Below are positions 56,961 to 64,000 of a stretch of 64,000 nucleotides of DNA, one piece after another (the stretch's first letter is position 1; every line of letters starts with the position of its first letter). Made by a program: the position numbers and the translations under genes. Under the pieces are notes generated by a model. That model did not search any database. It was not told the DNA's origin and saw only the letters and a list, made by a program, of their open reading frames with translations. The stretch is from Prostheceraeus crozeri (lineage: Eukaryota; Platyhelminthes; Polycladida; Euryleptidae), in NCBI GenBank assembly GCA_907163375.1, contig CAJQUW010007073.1, forward strand, positions 310,001 through 374,000. The letters are read 5' to 3'.

Positions 56961-57516
56961 ATTACTATGCTGGTTTTAAATGCCGTGGCATCCATTAACA
57001 GTGGTGATAAGACACAGATGGACAGGATTAACTTTTGACATAAAATCGATAAAGAACAAATTTAAAATACGATGCCGGACAGTTGCAGGCCAGGATTACA
57101 AATGAAAATCTGTCAGCAAGAATAGAAATTTTTACACTTCTTGATTTTAGGAAGTTTACTTATTTGTTTGAATTGGTTTTATGAAATCCAATTAATAGGG
57201 ATTGAAAAATGCACAATGCTAAGTAAAAGTCATCTCCCGAGTGAACTGCTAGTTTCGAAAGTCTATATTTGGGATAGTGGTATAAATGTCCCTTTAATAT
57301 TTTACCGAAAAGAAATAGCTCAAGGCAAATACTGTTAAGAGATCAGAGCACAGCAGGTGAAAAAGCTAGAATTTTCATTTTCTTGCTAAAATTGTTATTT
57401 TGTGATTCTCATCCCACGTTTTGCAGTGCCCTTGAATCTTCCCTTTAGCTACATTCACTTTATCTCTAGAATGCAAATGCGCAATACAATTTGAATTTAA
57501 TGGAAAATATATTTAC

Positions 57517-57598
57517 CTGTCATCAAAAGCAAAATGTAAGCACTTCGAGATTTGTCTGTACGACTCCTTGTTGATAATCGTTGTCGATGCTGACGTAG
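57517..57598 (-). CDS. Opsin, internal exon (intracellular loop 3 and start of TM6)
   Basis: On the minus strand, acceptor cttgtgtttcag and donor GACAG|gtaaat bound 82 bp. In phase 0 it reads 'LRQHRQRLSTRSRTDKSRS' followed by 'AYILLLMT', ending with a split codon G|TG completed at 45926. The join gives 'ILLLMTVSFLVSWSPYA', with the 12 residues before W6.48 spaced as in other opsins. The basic stretch is the G-protein-contacting loop 3. Exons for TM1-TM5 were not found up to 64000 and should lie beyond the window. Supported by the splice signals and the exact in-frame join. Confidence 0.8.
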
Positions 57599-58066
57599 CT
57601 GAAACACAAGGCAAAAGAAAATGGCATTTTTTATAATGATGTTGAACAAGGTTTTTTGACAAAATAAAATGATAAACAGAAGTCGATTTCAGTTGAATTC
57701 AAATGAGTTCCACTCCTATTCCTAAAATTTCGAGTGATAATCACGCTCAGAAGTGCATGCTTGCAAAATAAGACAGAAGTGAGCGTGGGGAGGGGGACAA
57801 CTCCGCTCTAGGGATAGTGCCATGGGGGGAGGTTCAGTCCTCAAATTTAGGGAGCCCATCAAATTTGCTGGCATTTTAGTGATTATGATCACACAATGAG
57901 GATTAGATTAGCGGGCTTGTTGAAAGGACTCCCCTTGGAATTCAGTCGCATGATAAATAGGATGGGAGTGAGACAAATGAAGCATCAAAGAACAATTTCA
58001 TACTTGTAGACTACAAATTTTTCAAATGGGTGGGACGAGGCACGAACACTGCTGCCATTCTACTAG
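57599..58066. other. Presumed opsin intron sequence
   Basis: No coding or repeat structure recognised apart from a purine-rich tract near 57780-57835. Confidence 0.35.
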
Positions 58067-58782
58067 CAGGGATGCGCAGTCGGAGTCCCGGAGTCCTATC
58101 AAGTGATAGGACTCCGGACTTCGGCCTATAACTAGACCCGAAATATAATACACAAATTATTTATCCTCGTGCATAGCAGTCACTGTCTTGATGTCAACTT
58201 TCTCCGTCAAACAAAAGTACAAAGACGCTGCTGCATGCAAAGCTTGTAGTAGTTGAGGGAATGAATCTTGATAGTGAGAAAAGAAATATCTTTTCACTTG
58301 GCGATTCAATAGAGAAGACAAACCTTCCTAGCCTCGATCACACATACGCACCAAAGGTCACATCACAGACAGATATGAAATACTAGTTTGTTTGAGAACA
58401 TTACCTCTTACCCAAACGTTAATCTTCTGTGATGGCTCCTCCGAAGCGCATATTAAAATCGAAAGTGCACTCATATTTTTTGAAAAAGGTTGGGGGATTT
58501 TCCTGCCTGGTAGAGACTGGAGAAAAACTGTGTAAGGCACACATCAACAACATGGGAGGAGCCGAGTCGCATGCATCCAGCTTGAAGCTACATTTGACAA
58601 ACTTTCATCGAAAATGATTGATAATTGATTCAGCACTGATCACCAAAGATACGTTCAGGTAAGCCTATAATGATCTATGTTGTAGGTAACCAAACTTTTT
58701 TTTAAAAAAACTAGGCTTTATATATTGGCCACTCGGAGTGGGAGTCGGAGTCCTATCAAATTGATAAGACTCCGCATCCCTG
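58067..58782 (+). mobile_element. hAT-derived element with BED-finger remnant, 716 bp
   Basis: The ends cagggatgcgcagtcggag and, inverted, cagggatgcggagtc are followed on both sides by 'gagtcctatcaa...gataggactcc' palindromes. The flanks tctactag and cattgtag do not form a clear duplication. Inside is the start of a transposase, so this is a deletion derivative. Confidence 0.75.
58432..58617 (+). pseudogene. hAT transposase N-terminus (BED zinc finger) fragment
   Basis: 61 codons: 'MAPPKRILKSKVHSYFLKK', then 'FSCLVETGEKLCKAHI' and 'SSLKLHLTNFHRK', the pattern of a BED finger (aromatic, Cys pair, HL...H). The first cysteine spacing is altered. It stops immediately after the finger, so only the DNA-binding start survives. 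Confidence 0.7.
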
Positions 58783-59529
58783 CATTGTAGTCTCTAGGCT
58801 TCGGGAGAAAAAGTTTTTAACCTAAAGCCTGCACTGTAAACTCCACAACGCTAAAAAACGCTAATATGGCCGTTTAACTTGACAGAAAAGCTTCACAGAA
58901 AATGTCCGCAAAAATCAATAAAAAAGATGACGTCACAACTTGATGAATGATGATGCAACAGTTAAAATCCGTTGATATCTTATCTGATACTCTGTTCTGA
59001 GGAGGATTTGAAACCGCTTTTCCCCAATATGATCCAGGCAACCTTCTTCGCCCACGGACTTGATCGTGCATGCGAAATAGTCAGAGAAATATTTAAAGAA
59101 ATGAATCATTTTATCTTAATGTGGAAAAAAATTCAGGGGATCTTCCTATTCTTGCAGACATTTGGCTTCTCCTATATCCAAAGAGCTACTTCGAAGCTGA
59201 GACTACATAAAGCGGTGCAGTAGTTGATGGGGAAAAGGGGTCTATCTGCGTCTCATTGAATCAACCTGTGTTTTTCTTTGATCGTGTCCGACGCGTAGAT
59301 GCGAGCAGCCATGGGGTGTGCATCACTTTGTGAAAGTCTCATTTTCGGCCTCTTTCCCTGCAGAACTTGTGAGTCGTAGTTCCTGTGGATGCAAGTGAAT
59401 TGGCTCACACTGGGCTGTGATTTCCGAGACTGTCACTGCGCGACAATGATGATTGAATATCTCATCAACTTGTTTATTGGCAATAATGAAATAAAATAAA
59501 CGATAGATCAAATTGCCATGCAAAAGATG
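58783..59529. other. Non-coding stretch
   Basis: Open frame 58972-59223 has no recognised motif. Nothing else seen. Confidence 0.35.
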
Positions 59530-59603
59530 TGCGGCTGGTAGGATTCGAACGTGCGACCAAGGTTAACTAGACCTGTGCTCTAGCCAACCGAGCTACGAGC
59601 CAC
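59530..59603 (-). tRNA. tRNA-like sequence (probable tRNA pseudogene or SINE head)
   Basis: On the minus strand: acceptor-like gtggctc/cagccgc (six pairs), a good A box and D arm (tagctcggttgg, gagca), an anticodon arm with a 7-nt loop ctagtta (AGT if functional), and a B box-like gttcgaatcc. The T stem and the lower anticodon stem are mispaired and there is an extra base between acceptor and D arm. A second B box-like gggttcgatcctg lies just upstream (59626-59642). A degenerate or SINE-derived tRNA is more likely than a working gene. Confidence 0.55.
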
Positions 59604-59829
59604 TTACGCGACTGTGTCAATTGGCAGGATCGAACCCTCAGCACCACACATCAGTTGTCAAGGCAATTATGAAATCTTTGTCTGAGCAATGCGGAATTTT
59701 CAAGTGGACAACAACAGTCATTTGAAAGTCGATTACCTTGAAAAATTGTCCACTTCACAGAGAAAACTTATACACGAGTCTCTTGGAACCAATGAATCCG
59801 AATAATTGTGCACTTGAGATAATTACAAC

Positions 59830-59852
59830 CATAGGGTAATCCCTACTCTATG
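59830..59852. mobile_element. 23-bp end-to-end remnant of a CATAGAG-family element
   Basis: The palindrome-like catagggtaatcc + ctactctatg consists of the two family ends joined directly. It is flanked by a perfect 8-bp duplication, attacaac, at 59822-59829 and 59853-59860. The right half ccctactctatg is identical to the right end of copy A. An internally deleted copy or excision product. Confidence 0.75.
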
Positions 59853-59860
59853 ATTACAAC

Positions 59861-62800
59861 GATGTAGAACATAATTATCCCAGTCATCTTAATCATCCTA
59901 TGATCCTTTCATCAGTGAAGTTTTCTGCATGGACTTTAATCCTGTGCTATCGAGGGCAAGTTCAGGAGAAACATGAGAAAGTGAGATTTGAAAAGGATAA
60001 ATGGATTACTGGTATGAAAAACGTGTTCTTTGAAGTGAGGGAGGGGATTATCATCGCGATTTGCGATGAAGCAGATTGCTAAATCTGAAAATGGAATATG
60101 AAATGCGATGCTAGTCTTCCAGATACTAATCCGCCCGTAGAATTTAGTTGATATTATGGAGCAATGGTTTCGTTGTTAAGACAGGAGCGCCTATCACCTG
60201 TTGTTCAAGGACAAATCCTTATTTAATCATTTCTCTGAAGTAGAAATTCAAGGTGAAGTAGAAAATTCAAGGTCGCATCCCTTTTTCATGTTTTTCAGCT
60301 CTTAGGTGTCAAAAACATAATAGAGTGATGAAAGAGCCTTTCATAAACACCGTCTACAAGTGAAATTGGAATGAGAAATTGCTGAAAGATTGTGTCAAGG
60401 CATGCTGCATCTGTATGTCCAACATATATCAAAAAATCATTGCATCCAGGGTGGAATATTTTCCCTACGATGGTGAATGTTGACGACATTGCAACTTAAG
60501 CTGGCAGTCAATTGGTTTCACTATCATTAAAAATCAATCAAACAATAATTGCAATTTGTGGAACCACGGGTGAGAAAAGAACTTTTCTTCTGGGCCTCGT
60601 AAAATCTCTATGTTCAGTTCATTTGCATCTATGTTGCTCTTCCTTGAAATCAAAAGATGAAATATTCCTCTTTATAGCATACCTGAAAATATCCTGTCAA
60701 TATTTCTGTAGCATTTCAACAATTGGTCTTTATTACATAACACCCTTATTAACCCTCTAACTGACCGCAATTTACTCGTACCGTTAACTCGCATCGGTAG
60801 TTGGGGGAAATATCACTGACGCCGCGTTCAACAGCTGTCCTTCAGAAACTGAGCTCGAGTTAACTCGCATCGGTAGGACAGGTAGCTGTCACTAATAGAT
60901 ACAATTTTTTCTTCCACTGTTCACAAATGCCGAGTTAACTCGGGCTGCAGGAGTGCTCCAGATTACACACAGAAAGACAGATTATGGACACAGAAAGAAT
61001 TACCTAAATTGGTTCAGTGATAATGTCTTGCTGTCTCGATGCGAGCTAACTCGGGCTCATTTTCTCATTGTACTACCGCCTGCAATGCACCAGTGACATT
61101 GTCTAGCTGTCTCGATACGAGATGACTCGGGCTCAGTGAAATTCGGTGGTTATATGAAATAAGCACCGCAGCATAAGGGCTTTCAGGGTAAGATAGAACA
61201 TCAATTGCAAACTTCTCGTGAATAAGCAACTCAGATTTTTCAACCCTAAAAATTATAAAACATCCTATATTGATGTGAGATAGAAGTTCAAAACAGTCTG
61301 CCTATCCTGAAATTGCTCATTCCATAGAGAAAGTGCACATTTACTCTATTCAGCTTGAAGTATGTTGGAGCAGCCATAGTGAAACGTTAGCCCAGCATAT
61401 AGTTTTAGTCCATTTTTTGCGCAGTGCAATTGATGAAAGTGAAAAGTTCGAATCTGTGCGTCTGCCGAGCTCTACCCGGTTTTATCAGACAGGATCAAAG
61501 AAGAATTCAATGCAATGAGAGACAGAATGCAGAACAATACAGAATAGAGAAGCAACGGTGTTCTGTTGCTTAATTTTTCTATGAAAATAAAGCTGGGATA
61601 TACAAGCGGCTATTGCATGCTTCACTCATCATTTATTGTATCTTCGCTTGAATGACTGGATGAAGCGAGTCCTTTAAGTTGTCTGTTTTCACCAAACCAC
61701 TAGCGGAACTCTGACAGGCGTGCGCTTCTTTTCTCAGACACTATCCTTCATCCAACTACAGAGCTGATCATAAAAACGTACCACCTAAATTTCGCTGAAA
61801 TTCAATCGATTCTCATGTCTTTCAATCGTGTTACACATCAACGCGCTATACATTATTCGAGAGCTTGTGCTCTCAGCTTGAAAGTGAGCTATGATAGACT
61901 TGCATCCGTGCTCAAAATGTGAAAATCACAAATTGCAATTTTTCAATAAGAAAACATGTGAGTATATGATCATGGATCGAGCACGGGGAGAACGAGCATT
62001 TTCTGAGTTCTCTTTTGATAAAAAACACACAAAATCATGACTCTTTTGACTGAAAATGCTATATTCTCACTTTTTCATCAAAAATGCTTTTTATATGTTA
62101 TCTTCATCATCCTTGCAATTTGAGGAGTGCTAATATGTAAGTTTTATTCAAATAAGTTCAATATTTCTTTTCAAAACTTCTTCAACATTTTTCTCACTAC
62201 CGCTAAGGTACACAAACAAACATGGTAAACAAATCTGCAGGCGCAGTGAGAGAACAAAGACATACCTTCGCTAATCGATTTGTTTTGAGCCGTCGTTCAC
62301 CTTACATGGTGTTCCACTCTATAAGTACTTCATGTTGCACTTCATTTTACTTTGCTACATCACATTTTCTTAAGATGATGAACAAATCAGGATATTGAAC
62401 ATGAATTCAATATTGCACATGTTGTATTTGCTTATACGCCTACCAACAAAAGGAAGCATCGTAGCTTATTCATCAAAAGTTATATAATTCCATGAATAAG
62501 GATTATGTATCTCTTATTCATATTTTCATTATCTGCATAGTCTGCTTTATCTGACTGAAGACATTTCTCACGGGAGTGATTGTTGGCAGCGTCAAGATGA
62601 AAGATTAGATTATCAAGTAATATTGTATAAAAGCTACGAGTAGCAACATAGTAGCTTGCGTCATGACTAGACGAAATTCAATTACGGATTGACTTTTTGA
62701 ATGCAGTGATAATCGGTCAATCTATAGTGTATCAGACAATCTGAAGAAGAAAGCACCCCGGTAATACTCCCCTCGATGTCTCTTCCTCTTACTTTTTCGA

Positions 62801-63564
62801 TCAAAGTCATATTTTTCGAAAATTCATTCACATGCATCATATTACAATTATGTAGAAGTGGCATTCATCAAAAAGGAATCATGGCAGGTACTCGAACCAG
62901 TAATTGCCATAATAGTTTCATTTGAGGCAATGGTCATTTTTATTTCATATCTATGCTCGAACCAATGTCAGTGATGTCTACCCATAATATTTGTTGCGAA
63001 TGGTAAATAATTTCTGACACATATCAGTTGGAGGCAATTGAAGAAATCATATCACTCAAATTTCAATGGAAAATTGAAACTGATTGTGGGCTTATTAATC
63101 CAGCAAAGAAAAAGGCTTGCGTATTGGTACGTAGTGCATATCACGTAAAGGAAGGACATTCCGTTATGCAGAACACTTAAATGTAGGTGAAACACAATTT
63201 TATAAATTCTACGACTTAATTGATTTCAACTACTGATTACCTTTCAGAGGGCAGACGGAAAGCTCCCATTGAAAAACATAAATGGTTCATCAAGTTTGGA
63301 CTAAAGGCTTTAACTCTGCTTGCTTTTCAGAGCTAAACCAGATCTGTGGGAGAACTTTCCCTTAATGCATTTGACATTTTACTTGAAGCGTAGTAAGTCA
63401 GGCTGGACCCACCCGACTTAATCAATTATATGCATACATGCATGCACACTAATACACATGCATGTACGCGTATGCATGTAAATCATCAGGGTTGGGACAG
63501 TTTTCACAGTTGGCCTGACGTCATAGAGGGCACGTCGATGCTGATTAAGTAATAATCCATAGAC
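59861..63564. other. Non-coding stretch with a motif cluster
   Basis: No gene supported. A 64-codon minus-strand frame at 60295-60489 has protein-like composition but a stop just upstream and no known motif. The cluster at 60783-61134 is listed separately. A possible hAT-type end (cagggttggga) lies at 63488, and 'atgcat' words are dense at 63425-63480. Confidence 0.35.
60783..61134. repeat. Five spaced 'cgagttaactcg'-type motifs
   Basis: Related palindromic words: gttaactcgcatcggtag (60783), gagttaactcgcatcggtag (60857), cgagttaactcgggctg (60931), gcgagctaactcgggctc (61041) and acgagatgactcgggctc (61117). Spacing is irregular, about 75-110 bp. Could be a worn tandem repeat or a binding-site cluster. 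Confidence 0.65.
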
Positions 63565-64000
63565 CAGCGGTTCTCAAGGTGGGCGTTCGCTACTTGCAAA
63601 CGGCGTTGGATACGAAGGGGCGGTAAGGGAGTGTTTTGCTTATTGTCATATTTTGGGCTTTCCATGCACATTGCACACCGCACATCTTCAGAGTAACCGT
63701 TCTGTGCATATATTCAGTCACAGCGCTCATCAAGCGATACAACCTTAAATCTCTCACACTTCGTCAAAACTACTATATCAAAACAAACGCCAATAGGAAA
63801 TTAGTGGAAGTCCAGCTTGATTGCTTCTGCAAAGTCACGTGACTGCATTACACATTATCCTTTGCAATGTGAGTCATTGCTGCTAATCGATTAAAAACAC
63901 GATCGATTGAGACACGGTGTGAATGAACATCTTTTTCGTCAACTTTTTGATGAAAATGAAGAAGACTTTCAGCAATTGTTATTGCACACTGAAGTGAGAT
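63565..64000 (+). mobile_element. hAT element, left end only (cut by window edge)
   Basis: cagcggttctcaaggtgggc matches the style of Charlie/ZBED-type hAT ends. About 340 bp later a transposase frame appears already in its middle part, so the 5' half of the gene is deleted. The right end lies outside the window. Confidence 0.65.
63905..64000 (+). pseudogene. hAT transposase, internal fragment running off the edge
   Basis: The frame reads 'HGVNEHLFRQLFDENEEDFQ' and then 'LLLHTEVR', matching the 'LFRAMCEEVGSEHVGLLLHTEVRWLS' block of the intact transposase at 22-24 kb in order. It lacks the upstream BED finger and first catalytic Asp. Confidence 0.75.

Larger units (their letters stand above)
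45927..57516 (-). other. Opsin intron, 11.6 kb, transposon-filled
   Basis: Bounded by a gtaaat donor at the 57517 exon and a gcag acceptor at the 45926 exon. It contains a hairpin repeat, two CATAGAG elements, a piggyBac, a 1630-bp hAT-type element and otherwise unassigned AT-rich DNA (49905-53256 and 54323-55322 hold nothing further recognised). Confidence 0.8.

Noticed and set aside
60295..60489. 64-codon minus-strand frame with protein-like composition
   Set aside because: In-frame stop just upstream, no motif, and no splice signals that would link it to the opsin gene.
62884..62910. B box-like ggttcgagtacc on the minus strand
   Set aside because: No A box, acceptor or anticodon arm around it.
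57890..64000. Upstream opsin exons (TM1-TM5) on the minus strand
   Set aside because: Scanned for TM-like frames with splice sites and (E/D)RY-type motifs; none convincing, so they are assumed to lie beyond the window.
1..64000. LTR retrotransposon or endogenous virus
   Set aside because: No long direct terminal repeats, gag-pol frames or integrase motifs seen.

Overview
This is a eukaryotic, almost certainly animal, nuclear window. It is AT-rich and mostly non-coding, with spliced-gene signals (polypyrimidine-AG acceptors, GT donors, AATAAA), two exons of a retinal-type opsin, and a dense load of DNA transposons. Recurrent TAGGCCTA- and TACATGTA-like words and the mix of hAT, piggyBac, Tc1 and non-LTR relics suggest a marine invertebrate, perhaps an echinoderm or mollusc. 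That assignment is an impression, not a result.

Host genes are sparse. On the minus strand, an exon at 57517-57598 and a terminal exon at 45673-45926 join in frame into the third intracellular loop, TM6, TM7 and tail of an opsin. Its 11.6 kb intron is full of transposons, and its 5' exons must lie beyond the right edge. On the plus strand, a short terminal exon at 31749-31863 is followed by a poly(A) signal. A possible orphan terminal exon lies at 4669-5048.

Layout. 1-10 kb: non-coding DNA with two decayed non-LTR reverse transcriptase tails and a frameshifted Tc1 transposase. 10-17.3 kb: two long inverted repeats, each interrupted by a hAT-type insertion with 7/8 target duplications. 17.9-19.2 kb: hAT and reverse transcriptase pseudogenes. 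20.1-21.4 kb: a 172-bp satellite. 22.1-24.6 kb: an apparently intact autonomous hAT element with a perfect 8-bp target duplication. 25.4-28.6 kb: palindromic elements, including a near-perfect 748-bp foldback. 32-42 kb: more non-autonomous elements and a cluster of a short inverted motif. 45.6-57.6 kb: the opsin intron, with a three-layer nest (hairpin repeat, then a CATAGAG-family element, then an intact piggyBac). 58-64 kb: hAT relics, a tRNA-like sequence, motif clusters and the start of a hAT element cut by the window edge.

The main novel signal is an unassigned family of about 0.75-1.05 kb elements starting CATAGAGT, here called the CATAGAG family. There are four main copies, an inverted half copy and a 23-bp end-to-end remnant. 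The clearest insertions have 8-bp target duplications. The piggyBac element has a non-canonical ATAA duplication and five subterminal palindromes.
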